Assembly: GCA_003344405.1 (NCBI GenBank)
Contig: NOWV01000007.1
Coordinates: 186,001-250,000 of the forward strand
Source of the DNA: Trichoplax sp. H2
Lineage: Eukaryota > Placozoa > Uniplacotomia > Trichoplacea
Direction: 5' to 3'
Length of the DNA stretch: 64,000 bases
This document shows positions 13,891-27,200 of this stretch, piece after piece (the stretch's first letter is position 1; every line of letters begins with the position of its first letter). The position numbers and the translations under genes are program-made. The notes under the pieces are model-generated. The model did no database searches. It was not told where the DNA came from and saw only the letters and a list, made by a program, of their open reading frames with translations.

Positions 13891-14240
13891 TACATGAAAG
13901 ACTCCAATACTTGTGTAGCACGTAGAGAAAAATTCAATGTCAAAATGGTAAAAGGAAAGTTGGAAGTCTAATCCTACCGTCACTATTAGGCAATTTCCAG
14001 TAGTCCATACAGTAAAGTACTACAGAGTATTGCCTCCCATCACAGTAAAACAGTACATTATTGTACATGAAAGACTCCAATAGTTGTGTAGCATGTAGAG
14101 AAAAATCCAATGTCAAAATGGTAAAAGGAAAGTTGGAAGTCTAATCCTACCGTCATTATTAATTAGGCAATTTCCAGTAGTCCATACTGGAAAGTACTAC
14201 AGTGTATTGCCTCCCATTTTACAGTACATTATTCATACTG
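13891..14240. repeat. 173-bp tandem duplication
   Basis: Two copies in direct orientation start at about 13891 and 14064. They share long near-identical tracts, beginning ACATGAAAGACTCCAATA and running through TTGGAAGTCTAATCC to GTATTGCCTCCCAT, with a few substitutions and one 4-bp insertion. Copy 2 runs straight into the CTGTA/TACAG palindrome cluster. No coding potential is seen. Confidence 0.9.
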
Positions 14241-14680
14241 TACTGTACTGTACAGTCCCCTGTACTGTACACTGTACGGTACTCGGGTACAGTATAACGG
14301 TATCTCCGTTGATCACATGGACACGGCTTGGCCAATCAGGTTCAGTTTACCCATTTTCAAAAATTTAGCGGTAGTACTGTACACTGTACAGTATCGGGGT
14401 GGGAGAATGATGGTGGCGAAAAAGAAAGTTTTTCTTGCAGTTCAAATCAATCCATTTGTTGCCACTACGCCGGTTGAACATTGAAACTACTACTGTTCAT
14501 GGTTATACTATGAGATTCAGTTAGGTTATTGACAGGTTGAGAATAGGCGATTGTACATTCCATGTACAGTATGCGGTCTTCAAAATTTGTTCATTAGAAT
14601 ACGGTACGATGAGATTGCCCGATTCGCAGTACTTAGTACTGTATCGGAGGGTACGCTGGATAGGACAGTACTGTATAGTG
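14220..14680. repeat. CTGTA/TACAG palindromic pentamer cluster upstream of ECT2
   Basis: Repeated TACTGTACTGTACAG-type strings occur at about 14236-14275, again near 14375-14395 and 14630-14675. Adjacent units flip between CTGTA and TACAG, creating short perfect palindromes. It lies about 1.7-2.2 kb upstream of the ECT2 start codon. Confidence 0.7.
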
Positions 14681-16379
14681 CACCAAGTTAGTGTGTGATA
14701 AGTATACCACTGTAGAGGGGATCGCCTTGACGATAGCCTTGGGTATGACACAGTACAATGCACTGTGCCCTTCGTCAAAGTGAACTACGGTAGTCTACGA
14801 CCAGTCGACGGAGAACGCCAAAGACGAACTTGGAGACGAGAAGAGTAAATTATTTTCAAATTTTCATTGAGAAAAAAATCAATTTCTTATAAGGAATCAC
14901 TGAATTACTAGACGATATTATCTGGAAAGGTGAAAGAGTGATTGGTTGATTGAAATTGTGATTCCTTTTCCTGGATTTTGTCTTGGTTGAAGTGAATACA
15001 AAGAGTGCTCGTCATACTATCGGACTGTCAGAGGAAACTATTTCTACTTTGGTCAAAGAATTTCAAAATTGATTCTACCACATCATTATAACCAAGGTAG
15101 GGATGACCACTAGAACAGCAGTAATATCTACCTTTATACACTTTAATTCATATTAAAATGACATGGAAGATATACAAAATGGAGAAATTAAAATTGTAAC
15201 ATTCAATGGTGTAAACGATGGAACGTGTATGCTTATTATTTTCAAGCATTGATAGAATACAGTAAGGATTAATCACCATCAGTTTAGCAATGTTATAAAC
15301 TAGGATCTTGAAATTATAGAGTACAGTCATCAAAGCTGTTTCATACAAGCTACATAAGTTACTATACTGTTCATCAAGAAGAGTTTTTGATTAATATCTT
15401 GTCGAAAATAATTCTTGAACTTACGGATCCATTGATGTCAATGATGCATTACCGTTCATAATGGTCCTGTGTAGCAATAAATTGGATTAGCGGTCACTGT
15501 TGCCATTCACGCTACTTTACCGTTATACTCGGATATCGCACTGATAGACTTCTTTCAAAGTTTGTCTAGTCTGTCTTTCATTAACGACGGCTAGATTGGA
15601 TCTCAACGAATGTTGATGAACGATAATCATACCAATTATTTGAAGGGAAATAGACAACTAGGCCTCCATCTGTCTATTTACAACGTCTTTACTTCACTTC
15701 AAATTGAAGTTAATCAACTTACTGACTGTAAAATGCTTTAAAGATAAAACTTGACACAACAACAATTCCGTTGTAATTCACTACTATAGGATATTTGTAA
15801 ATATGTAGTTGTATTCATTTTGTAGAGTATACTAGCCTACTTAGTTTTAGTCAAGATTATAGCCTCAATGAGTTTATGCGATGAAAATTGTATCACAATA
15901 TCCTACTCACATTCTTAACCCTTAAATGTAGAACATGATATTTATAAATCAGGAGTGTGCTCTAAAAAGCTTGCCAACGATAGCAGTCGATATATCATAG
16001 CGTAGTAAAACAGTGAAACATCAACTTCGTATTGAAAAATAGACTCTTGTCCACTGTATTTTATTGATACTGTAAAAAATTACGACTATTGAGATATGTT
16101 TGCAGGGTGATATTTTAATACGACTTAGCCTATTGTATCAAATTCAACAGTTATATTCTGATTTATGCTGTTACAGTAAATGTGCAACAATTTGCATTAA
16201 ATTTGTTTGTATGATGACATGATAAACTTACATTCGATATCCGGTAATAATTATACAAAACTCGGTATCAACTACAAACTTAAAAAACAGTCAAAGATTT
16301 TCTCATAGCCAAACTCATATAATCATTATTTACATTGAATTCTTTCATTAGAACATATAATTTATAATTTACTCGTATC

Positions 16380-19300
16380 ATGGCGGATGTCAATATTTGT
16401 ATCACTGGTTTTCAAGTTGCCAGCAATTGCGAGCTTGACTTGGCTTTGAAGGTAAATTGATTGACTCAATACATGCAGTCTTTACATGATACGATACCAC
16501 ATGGTCATCATGATTGTTTTCACATGGCTTACTTTTGAAAACTATGTACTAGAATTTCTAAGATTGCTACTATACACCATGCAAAAGTTGAAGGTCCATT
16601 CCAGAATTACTAAACTACTCTTATATGCCAAATTAAACAATTTCTCCTTTACTAGAAAATGAACGCAGTTACACGCAACTGTAAAGACGAAAATGAAATT
16701 AATCAACTCTTGCAAGACAAAAGCAGAGACTGGTTCTTCCTACTTGATGACTTTCAGGGTCCACTGTTTGACATGTTGAAACTAAAGCGGCAGAGGTTAT
16801 GATCTTAAGCTTATCATTAATCGAATCTTTGTATGATAAAACAATCAACGTTCCATCTAAATAAGAGTTCAATGTTACGCAATGATGTAGGATAATTGGT
16901 CCGCCGATCGTCTTATCTTGTGCTAACAGTAATCAGGTAAAAATTATATGTCTATAATCATACCTGTTGTACATTAGTGTAGAAAAGTTGATAAGCTATT
17001 CATTGAGTTTGAAAGTATGTTTTGTCTATATCTGCAATGAAATAGTTAATCAATTTTATGTAATTTTATAATACATATAAAACATTTATGCTGTTATGAC
17101 TGTAATAAGATATGAATATTTACTTATATAAAACGTCCATGTCATAAGATTACACTTATCATGCTAAGAAATACAAAAGAAGACATCATTTATGCTTAGT
17201 AATTGTCAATAGCATCCTATCTGTTTGTGATACATTTCGTGTTTTAGAAAAAGTAATCTAGATTTTAAAAAATTTTTTTTTTGGTAATTTCACCACGTAC
17301 CAGTCATTACCCAACTGTATTAGGCCATTATATTGTACATTATTGCAAGGAACGATTTTATGCTTTACCGGCTTTAAAGAGAAAGATGCAATTGTAAGTA
17401 TTGTCGATTGCATTCAATTAAGAAAGAATTTATATCATTTTAGTATTTTAGCATAATTTATATTAAATTTTATTCAGTTAGCATCTTTTCTGGAAATTTT
17501 TCTTCATGTAAATTCTATAGTAAAGATAATGTTGCTGTTTCATAGGCAAAATTAGTAAACATGGTACATTTTATGGGAGCAAGTATTCGTAAGGAAATGA
17601 CTGCAAGGGTAACTCATCTTATTGCTAACACAGTTCAGGGTGAAAAATATCGTGTAAGTAAATATCTCCCTACCACATCGCTATATTATTTCGGTTACGA
17701 TTGTGTGATAATGGCAGAAAATCAGATGCTTATGATTGATAATGAATTATTAGCTATAGTCATTCATGCGCTACTGACAAATTTGATTTTGGAATTTTTA
17801 ACTGTTGATGAGAATAGGCAGCAGTAAATTTTGGCGCTGCTATTATGTCAGAGCAGTGGATACACGAATTCTGGGATAGGAAGATGGAGAGGTTACAATA
17901 ATAATTTAATATATACATTTAAAGCTGTACTTACTAGAAGTAAAGAGAATAAAAATTATCGTTTTCTAACTGTTGCTGATCGCAATGTCGTATATGAATA
18001 AAATAAAAATATTGCCACTTTCAGAGGTTTGACTTTGGATGATCTGAAATTGGTGAGTATACTGTATATACCATATTTTAACTTTTGTATAGTATCATTG
18101 CTATTTCAATGTATAATGGAAATTGATAGCTACTTATCAGAGTTTAAAATCTTTTTTAAGATGGCTCATCGGTTAACGCTTTTTCATGGATGCCATATTG
18201 CCTTTCACGGATTTTCTAATACCGAGCGACAGCAAATGGAAGAGAATGCTAAGACACAAGGTATATCTAGCTTAACGTTTTAAAATCTATTTAATCGAAT
18301 TATGATACTAAAATTATAGCTAGCGTCATGTGCTTTTAATCTTTTATTTTACTAGGAGGTAGACCTACAACTATAACTGATGTAAATTGCACTCACATTG
18401 TTGTTGAAAATCCAAATACCGAGATTTCCGAAAATATTAGTATTAAAGCGAAGATTGTTAAGCAGGAGGTAATACGGAATTTTTTAAGCTACAATTTATA
18501 CGACAGTATAATACAAGACTGTTAACAATTTTGGCTGGTTTTTATTGAAATTTGTAGTGGTTTTGGGAAAGCATTCAGTTAAATGCATGCGCCGATGAAT
18601 TACTATATTTGATAAGAAGGGTAAGTTATACAATCGAACTTTGACATTGATACTGCCGTATCTGGTTATACGCATCTTTAACCATTAATATTTTTTGGGT
18701 TCAGTCTGATACCACTCCTTTAGGAAACAATAGTATGAATACACCTGGATCTGGATTAAGATCTAGAAAACGTCGACGTGGCAAAATTGATTTGTCGGAG
18801 CTATTAACTCGTGGAGATTCGCATAATAGTTTACTAGGCAATGTTTTGGATTTGTCAGTTAGTATGCTTGAAGCCTCAGGAATAAACTCTGGCCAAGGTA
18901 ACGTAAAATGAGTTTTAACGCTGTGTGTTATTAATTACTGTTATGCTATAATCGTATTTATTAGTTCATTACAAAGCTATAAATTACATTAATCAAGATT
19001 AATTATCCCTTTTCAGCTACACCATCTGGCGTACTATCTCCTCGTCCTCCTCTACTACATCATAGCGCAAGTGTGTCTTGCTGTAATACGCCGTTAGGAA
19101 TTAGGGATAAGCGACATACTGCTCGTAAACAAGTTGTTATGGAACTTCTACAAACAGAAACTAATTACGTTGGTATTTTGAATACAATTATAAACTTGTT
19201 CAAATTACCATTGGAGCAGGATCAAAGAGGAGGTCCTATGCTTACACCAGGAGAGATTAAAACTATTTTCTCTAGTATACCAGAAATTCTCGATGTTCAT

Positions 19301-21598
19301 AAAATAATCTTGGTAAAAATATTAGAGATTGATAATCTAGTCTTTTCATCTAAGGTAAAAGGATTATATAACGCCAGAAATATTCATTACTTGACATTAG
19401 GAATCTTTGCAACAAAACTTGAATAACTGGACCGAAGAATGTCTTACTGGTGAAATCTTTACAAAAAATGTTAGCATTACCATTATAGCTGTTACACTTA
19501 CTAGATTTCTTTTAACATGTTTAATGTTTCTTTGATCTGCATGTAATTACGGTATATTATGATGATGACGTCATTGGATTAATTTTTTGATAGGCCGAGG
19601 CTTTACTTAAAGCTTACCCTCCGTTTGTTAATTTCTTTGAACTAACCAAAGAAACACTCGAGCAGTGTGATAAAAAGTACCCTAGGTTTCATGCATTCTT
19701 GAAGGTACAGTATTGACTCTACTATTGATAAACTGTATACTGTGAAGGTTCGAGATAAAGTTTCCTGATTTATTAGTTATGTCAGAATAAGCCGGAATGT
19801 GGACGACAATCCTTAGTTGAGCTTTTAATAAGGCCCGTGCAACGATTACCGAGCACTATCTTGCTATTACAAGGTACAATACTTTTTCTTCGTTAATTGT
19901 CAACAAATCCTAGAAAGAGATGATTGTTTGATTATAATCTACTGTTTTACTAATTCTGCTTTAGATATAATGAAACATACATCTGCGACCAGTCCTGACT
20001 GTACCAAGTTGGAAGAAGCAATAAGTTCTCTCAGGAATGTTATGACGTAAGTTTGGGGCTTATTTACAGAGTTATGCTAAGAAAATTGTATGTTTTGAAA
20101 GGTAATTAATAAATACAATTGTAACAACCTATTATTGATATCCAGACATATTAATGAAGATAAAAGAAAAACTGAAGGACGAATGCAAATGTTTGAAATT
20201 GTTAGGGACATAGAAGGATGTCCTGTATGTATAGTATAATGGATCATTATTACAAAAGATTTATATTTAAATGATTTCTGGTTGTGATTGTTGCATTTAA
20301 AATATTATGACTTTTTTTGATTTACTCGCAATCATGTAGCCTTATTTACTATCCTCCCATCGCTATCTGGTCATGCGTTTCGATATGGTAGCATTAGCAG
20401 ACGTTTTTTGTAGTAAAGGAGACGCGATGACGATATTCTTGTTTTCTGATAGTATTGAGGTTAGCTACTATTCAGTGAATTCAGACTGAGGAATTTCACT
20501 GTAATTGATGTAGTTTCATTATATTGGATACAGATCAGTAAGAGACGTGTCAGTGCTAAAGTTACCAGAACACCCAGTTCAGCATCAAATTATGCCCTTC
20601 CTATTGGAAAGAGTCCTCTCAAGGCTTCATTTGGTAATAAGTTGATGTATAAGCATGTCGATTTCATGCCGTTATCCTATGTGAAAAGAGTTGTAGACGT
20701 AACGGATACTGAAGGTATGGGAGAGCTTTTACGAAATTAAATATCTTTTATAGAATGTACAATTTTTAATAAATATTTACTGTTATAAATATTCCGTAGA
20801 ATGTAGCGGTATGTTTGCATTTATATTCCGATCACCAACCGATGTGAAGGAAAAACTAGCTATCTTCCGTTTAATAAACAACGAAGATATGACGAAAGAC
20901 GAAATTTTACGGAAATTTACTAGATGTCTCGCGGATAATGCTTGCTCTGCTGACTCGGTAACGTTTAATAGGGGTGATGTCGTTGCCAATAGGTGGTGCT
21001 ATAAGTGACAGTGTAACTTTACGTTTTAGGATAATTTTCTAACGACGGCAGATTCTCAAGAAGTAATGCTTTCAAAGAAGGATTTACATCTGGATTCGTT
21101 TAGTAGCAATTTATTAAGGTTTGTAAGTTACTGGATTTTAATTCTTTATGATATTGATGGTTCTCAATTCGATCGCTACAACGTTATTACGTAACAGAGC
21201 TGCAAAAAAGACAACCAAAAAGGTTGGTCGGGCTTTTTCCATTAGCAAAACCCCTAAGAGAAATACGTACAGACGTACAACGAGGTTAATAAAGCCTAAT
21301 TTAAGCCTGACGTTTCATGAATTACATTTAGTCATTTTATGATAAGGAATGTAATATTTCATATTATAGTGCTATAGCTAGTCCATTCATCACGCCCGTA
21401 TCCGGTACTGTAAATTCATCGGAATGCCTTGATGTAAGTATTAGTACAGCTTTGATTTTAACCTACTATTATACACATATTTTCGATGATTGAAAGGCAG
21501 TTGTTATTTCTATAATAACAGAAGGTGTTTTTATTCTAAAGGATATGAGTTCTCCTTTGCCTTCTCGAAAACGGGTTGCTTTATCTACCAATATTTAA
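16380..21598 (+). CDS. ECT2: ECT2-type Rho guanine nucleotide exchange factor (841 aa, 24 exons)
   Basis: Exons: 16380-16451, 16656-16795, 16891-16936, 17304-17393, 17546-17653, 17818-17891, 18025-18052, 18143-18260, 18356-18468, 18558-18620, 18705-18897, 19017-19312, 19401-19469, 19594-19704, 19786-19873, 19965-20046, 20146-20224, 20340-20459, 20534-20714, 20800-20957, 21030-21118, 21198-21284, 21370-21433, 21542-21598. All phases agree. Order: an N-terminal BRCT-like region (about 1-90, ending RIIGPPIVLSC); BRCT1 (about 105-185, ILCFTGF to WIHEFWD); BRCT2 (about 200-284, IAFHGF to WFWESIQ); a nuclear localisation patch RKRRR at 305-309; DH domain (about 385-580, with LLQTETNYV, YPPFVNFFE and LLIRPVQRLPS); PH domain (about 590-745); and a basic tail with FSISKTPKR. 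It activates Rho GTPases at the spindle midzone in cytokinesis (family knowledge). Length is close to vertebrate ECT2. The least certain borders are the starts of exons 6 and 8 and the short last exon. Confidence 0.95.
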
Positions 21599-21935
21599 CC
21601 TGAATTATATGGTATTCCGGTGCCTAAAGTGAAATTTTCTTAGTTGCATGACTAATTTATAGCGATAAGGCGCTTCTAATTCACGAGAGCTATTATAGTA
21701 GATCTATTTGTAAATGTTAATGTAGATATTTTACCATAATTAATTAATAACTCACAACGAACTACGTGCATTTTATTATTAGCTTGATGATATGTAATGT
21801 TATTGTAAACTTTACTGTGCAGAAATGCATAGGTATTGTTAGTTATAGTGTAATCGTAACTAGGTACGTAGCTACATGCAATTTGATGTTTCGTATATAA
21901 TGCCTATAGCTGTATTTTTAAGGAGGTGTAAATTT

Positions 21936-21941
21936 AATAAA
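21936..21941 (+). promoter_or_regulatory. Candidate polyadenylation signal for ECT2
   Basis: An AATAAA hexamer lies about 340 bp after the ECT2 stop codon. In AT-rich DNA this hexamer is common by chance, so the assignment rests on position only. Confidence 0.35.
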
Positions 21942-22587
21942 TCATTACAACTACAGCACATACTCATATCGTTTCTTGTTTGTCTATCGTTCATTCTATA
22001 AGTTACTTTACCATAGCACTTTTGATAAGAAATAACGTTATTACGTGGTTATCTCTACTTTCTAAAACTTTACAACGAATAGATATTATATTAAAAGTAT
22101 TTTGCACTGTACTTCATTCCGGACAGCAATTACAGTTAATTAATTACTTAGCTGCACACCTATTGACAATAGAGAACTACGCTAACCTGTACCTAAATCT
22201 AGTAAACAATCACAGTAACACACTATTTTTTTCGCATACTTAAGCCAGCAGGAAGATGCAATTTACTGCAGTACAGTTGTATGATTCATAGCGAAATTTT
22301 TGTTGAAATCCTTGTTATTGCAATTCGAAGGTGTTACAAAATTGTTTACTAGCAATACTACAATCGAAGGCTATATAGGAGAGCGCTCGATCAAGATCGC
22401 TCTAATTTGGCTAAAAGAACAAGCCGTAGGTACAAAGTGAACATTTAAAAAGGTACATTCACACGATGAATTTTTTAGAGATTTTTTCGTGAATTACTTT
22501 CGGACAGGTAAGTAAGTTCGTTTAATATGGATACTATACTAGTATGCTTGCTTTATGTTTCACCCAACGTTTGAATTTTATCTTCTT

Positions 22588-22702
22588 AGGTCGTCCGATT
22601 TATGGACAGTTGGGTGGGAACATGGCTAATGGTTGCAATCTCACTCGAACATTTTAATCTTATTTTTTCGGTCGTCCAACTTATGGAGAGTTAGGAGGGC
22701 CG
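22588..22702 (+). repeat. Short paired direct repeat, possibly remnant exons
   Basis: Two 30-bp segments, at about 22588-22618 and 22670-22700, share GTCGTCC, TTATGGA and AGTT.GG.GGG. In one frame both read GRP(I/T)YG(Q/E)LGG. Several differences fall at third codon positions. The first copy follows an AG acceptor-like TTCTTAG. Neither copy extends to a longer frame. Confidence 0.35.
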
Positions 22703-24219
22703 GAAAAATAAAATTCAACTACATCCATAGGTATGACTGTTGTACGATAAGCTGTTCTTAGCGCTTCCATAGAATATGCAATAGCATAATAATTTTCTGT
22801 ATTTAATTCTTTAGTGATACAATTGCGATGATATATTGACGGCTAGCTCATATTGAAAATATCCACTCGAACGCAGGAAAATTTCCAAATCTGCAATTTC
22901 ATGCTTTACCTTCAATATCTTCATTATCGATGATGCCGTACTATTTTAAACTGTTTTGACTACACCAATAGCGGCATACAGTAATGCAGGATGCATTAGA
23001 GATTTATATTATCAATACGTGAAAACAGTAGTGGGTTATAATCCCAAGTAAGTTGATGTGCGCGTAATATAAATTTATTATTCGTAGGTTAACTGAGATA
23101 GGAGTAAATTTTTTCATGTACTGCTTTGCACCAATTATAAAATAGCAACATTGCTACAAACTAGTAATCATCTATAAGACAGTTCTTACCAACACCGATA
23201 TTTATTAGCACCACTCGATGTAAGGTAGACTGTAAAACATTACAGTCAAAACGCTACAATTAGAGTTTTCAGAGTAACAATGCACTTTTATCGTAAACAA
23301 TATTCGAAGTATTTAAAGCTACGCGTTGTTTCGTAATAACTAAAATAATGATAGCATATTATAATGAAATTCGTAATATAGGCCGACATGGCGTATTATT
23401 TTTAAGGTTTGCTATACGTTCATATCTGACACTGTATATTTACCACAATTGGCATTATCTATACTCGTTACGACACCAATATTTTAGAATATTCACATAG
23501 AATACTTTTAGGTGTAATAATATATTCACCACTTCTCATAGAATAAAAATCCTATCGTTATAAACACTACTTACTCATATTTACATAACTTTACGTCCGC
23601 GTTATGGCTAAATATATAGTTATATATATGTATCAATATCCCGCAAATAATAATTTCACATAGGGTGAAATCAAATAACAAACATTATGACAATAAAACC
23701 ACATGGCCTAGCATCTATATTGCTATCTGACCAGTTACAATGTACCCCTACAGTAGTCATAGTTGTTCATGGTCATGATTAACTTTGAAATTGTGACTGA
23801 AATTTACAATACTGTATAAATATCGAGATTTTTAGTAGCTAACGGTACATTGCATTGTTTTAATGTTCGACATTAAATATATACGAAAAAAGATAATCTA
23901 AATCCGAAAATGGTAGATAGCACGAAATATCCCGGAGTCTATCACTAATTTACAAGTATATATTACTCTACCGCCCAAAAAGACAATTCAAGATTCTTAC
24001 AAAGGCAATTAGGATTAAAATAAAATAAAAAACTACAATTTTGCAGTAGTAAAACAATACTCTGAGCAGTATTACTTCCAATCTAGAGATTTTGTGTAAT
24101 AGTATAATAGTAATAGTATAGTGATAAAACATAGTACAGAATGATCTAAATATCCAAACGAAAAATTGGGTTTTCCGTAGCGTAAATCCTGCGCTCTACT
24201 AGATTTTTCAATTTAGTAA

Positions 24220-27200
24220 CTATTTTTCAATTTTTTCTTTTGAAGCGACCCATATTGTAGGCCCAGATTCATGATTAATAACCGCTTTAACGTTTTCTAA
24301 CAGATCATCTAAAGTCTCACCTTGCACCATAGCTATTCAAAATAAACATTAAAACAAACAAATATTAACGATTACGATCAGGAATTTTATGCGTACCTAT
24401 TAAATCAATTGAACTACGCACTAGTGAAATATTCCGCGAATTCTTGTTCTGTTTTTTGAGCTCGTTCGAAGGCTTTTCGAGCTTGATCGGCGGTCATTCG
24501 TTTTAATTGTTCTCTAAATTCCAAATAAATGTTCACGTTTATTTAGTCTGTTGCATTAGCATAGCAATGATAAGTTTAATTATATATAAATCTATCAAAA
24601 ACAGGCCCTAACAATAATGATTTGGGTGATTTCGGTTTTAAGAAGATAGCCACAGGATCTAATTTTGCAACTTGTAACCTCTTAATTGCGTAACCGCTAA
24701 CATCAAGCAAGCAATGTTTACCCTGTAGAACGTAAACAAAATCGAGGTTATATTATCGAGGTCAGTCTCGACGTCTGATATGCTTCTAATGTAGAATATG
24801 CGGATAGATACAGTACATACACCATACCTTGCGGCAAACGTCCTTGACAGCGGTAACTGAAGTTCCATAAAGGTGCTCATTTAGCTGTCCAGCTTCAATG
24901 AAAACATGATTTTGGATATCTTGTTCCATCTCCTGGCGAGACTCAACAAAGTAGTAGTCTTGTCCATGGATTTCACCATCACGAGGTGGGCGTGTGGTAT
25001 CTTTTATAAAAAATAGAATATCTTAGCTTGCTAACCACAAATGCCTATAGAATGCGCAATATATTGTAGATTACAGTCCAGTAGATACTAGTAAGCATTT
25101 ATACCATTTTTTGGTAATTGTTGATCTACACAGTATTTGATTGCTAAGCGTCTAAATAATTTACTGTCAAGGTGATGCCTCTTTCCACAATCTGTAATTA
25201 CTGTTTATTTTATTAAATATCTTACGAGGTACACAGGTTGTTATTCGATCTGAAAGTTCCACTAATAAATCATCGCTTATTCGATCCTTGCAAGGTCCAA
25301 GCAAAACAATAGGTCTACCAGCGGTGACTAGTATTTTAAAAAAATATAATTTTTGTATCTTAATGGCATATTGACAGTAAATCATGAATAATCTAAGAAA
25401 GTGATGACTTAAATATTCTGTATTTACTTTCTTTTTGTATCACAGGTTCATAAGAGAGAATAACATGATTTGCAAGTTCTAAAAATAAAAAACAATGGTG
25501 ATATTTTATGGCGTTAATTTTGATATTGTACAATAGCTATAATATCAGCAATTTAAATTGTACTATTGCAATTCATAAGCATAACTTACTGTCATCTTCT
25601 TCGGCATTTATTGTTTCAGATGATCTATTTTTTCGATTGAATAGAGGCATCCTTTTGATATAGCTCATACTTTTATTTCGTTTTACTGACACCAATGATA
25701 CCTGATATTTACATCGTTAATACAACTCATTAATTGTACGAAAGTTAAACATGGTTAGCTAATAGCAAATGGTATGACGTAATAAAATGCTACCCTGCGA
25801 TCACTCGATTCGTCTAATCCGGAAGATTTACGAAATTTAACACTTTTCAATCGAGACTGTTCTTTCCTTTCAACCCTCTTCTTACTAGGTATTATTCCAC
25901 GTCCTTCTTCAGAACTGTTCCAGTTAACTAAGCTTGCTTGCCACCATTCATCATCGCTAGCGTTCGTAATATGTAAGATATCGCCAAAGTTGAAACTTAA
26001 TCCTTGGCTTGGTAATCCAGAATCATTGTTCTTATCATAGCTAATTAATGCCCTAAAAATATGGATTAATCATTAATGTTTTAACATGCTGTTGATAACA
26101 TATTACTTTTCGATAATCCTGCTCATCAATTGTCAATACTTTTGCATTCAACACTCAATATCTTTCTTACCGAACATATAAACTTTTCTTCGTTGGTGCC
26201 TTTAAACTAAGTGTACTGGCACTAGCGGTAGGATTTAGCATTAGCTCACGTATTGTGGCAATATTCGATTTAAGGCGGCCAAAGCCTGTAATGAAATGTT
26301 AAAAATGAAGACTTGAAGGTAGCAGTAGAGAGCTACCGTTTGTTAATAAGCGAGTGGTCCGAAATTTACCTTCCGGATCGTGCACCACAGCCAAATTTAC
26401 CGGTGATTTAGCTTTCTTGATAATTTCAACAGCTTCATCGTGGCTTGCTTCTGATAAATCAGCACTGTTTACCTGTACACATACGTATGCAAGTTTTATT
26501 GAAGAATAATACTAAATATGGATAAATGCTATCCATGTTTACATGTAATTAAAATAACAGTATAATTCGTTACTGATTCTGATAATTTTTGTGTTGTATT
26601 CAAATGGATCTAGATGAGCGTCATTAGCTAGATTTTAATATTTATATTTAGTTCATGCACACTATATATTGATGACCTAATAGCATTTACCAGATGGGAA
26701 AAACGAAGGATCATAGAGTACTTATACTGAAGTGCGTTACCTTGAGTAATTATATGTATAATAATATTCTTAAGTAGGTATATTATATAAAATGTTGGCG
26801 ATAATTAAAAAATTAAAGAAAACTTGTTATAAGAAATATTTTTGGGTAACAGATATATACTAAGGCGTCAGGCGAATTATATAATTAGTCTAAGAAACGA
26901 GCTCCGCTGACCTGTGACATTCCTATTCATTGTTATGTGAAAGTCATATCATAAATACATAAAGACTGTATATGTGTATATTCGCTTTGCAAGCTTAATG
27001 GTGTATTATATTTCATACTGTATTGATTTTAAAAATAGTATAATGCAAGCTATATACAATCACAGCTTTGATTATAGGCTATAATTAACGCTGGACTGAT
27101 ATCAATAATATTTGTATTACTTATCAAAACTCATCACATAAGTTTATGACTTGCATCCGTAAATGCTAGATATGGAGCAGCACTGCTTAATATAAAGTAT

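Larger units (their letters stand above)
12663..16379. other. Intergenic region between tetraspanin and ECT2
   Basis: A 3.7-kb stretch that holds the tetraspanin 3' UTR and the ECT2 promoter. No gene is supported. It contains a 173-bp tandem duplication (13891-14240) and a cluster of CTGTA/TACAG palindromes (about 14220-14680). The open frame on the minus strand at 14521-14778 is made partly of these repeats and has no family motif. Confidence 0.55.
21599..24219. other. Intergenic region between convergent ECT2 and DLG genes
   Basis: 2.6 kb holding the 3' ends of ECT2 (plus) and DLG (minus). No gene is supported. A possible ECT2 polyadenylation signal is at 21936-21941, and a short paired repeat is at 22588-22702. 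The 87-residue open frame at 21980-22243 has no recognisable motif or splice context. Confidence 0.55.

Noticed and set aside
14521-14778. 85-codon minus-strand frame upstream of ECT2.
   Set aside because: Partly made of palindromic repeat, with no family motif and no convincing splice sites.
19313-19351. Extension of ECT2 exon 12 to a second GTAAAA donor near 19351.
   Set aside because: The earlier donor at 19313 restores the exact DH-domain spacing expected from the family; the longer form adds 13 residues.
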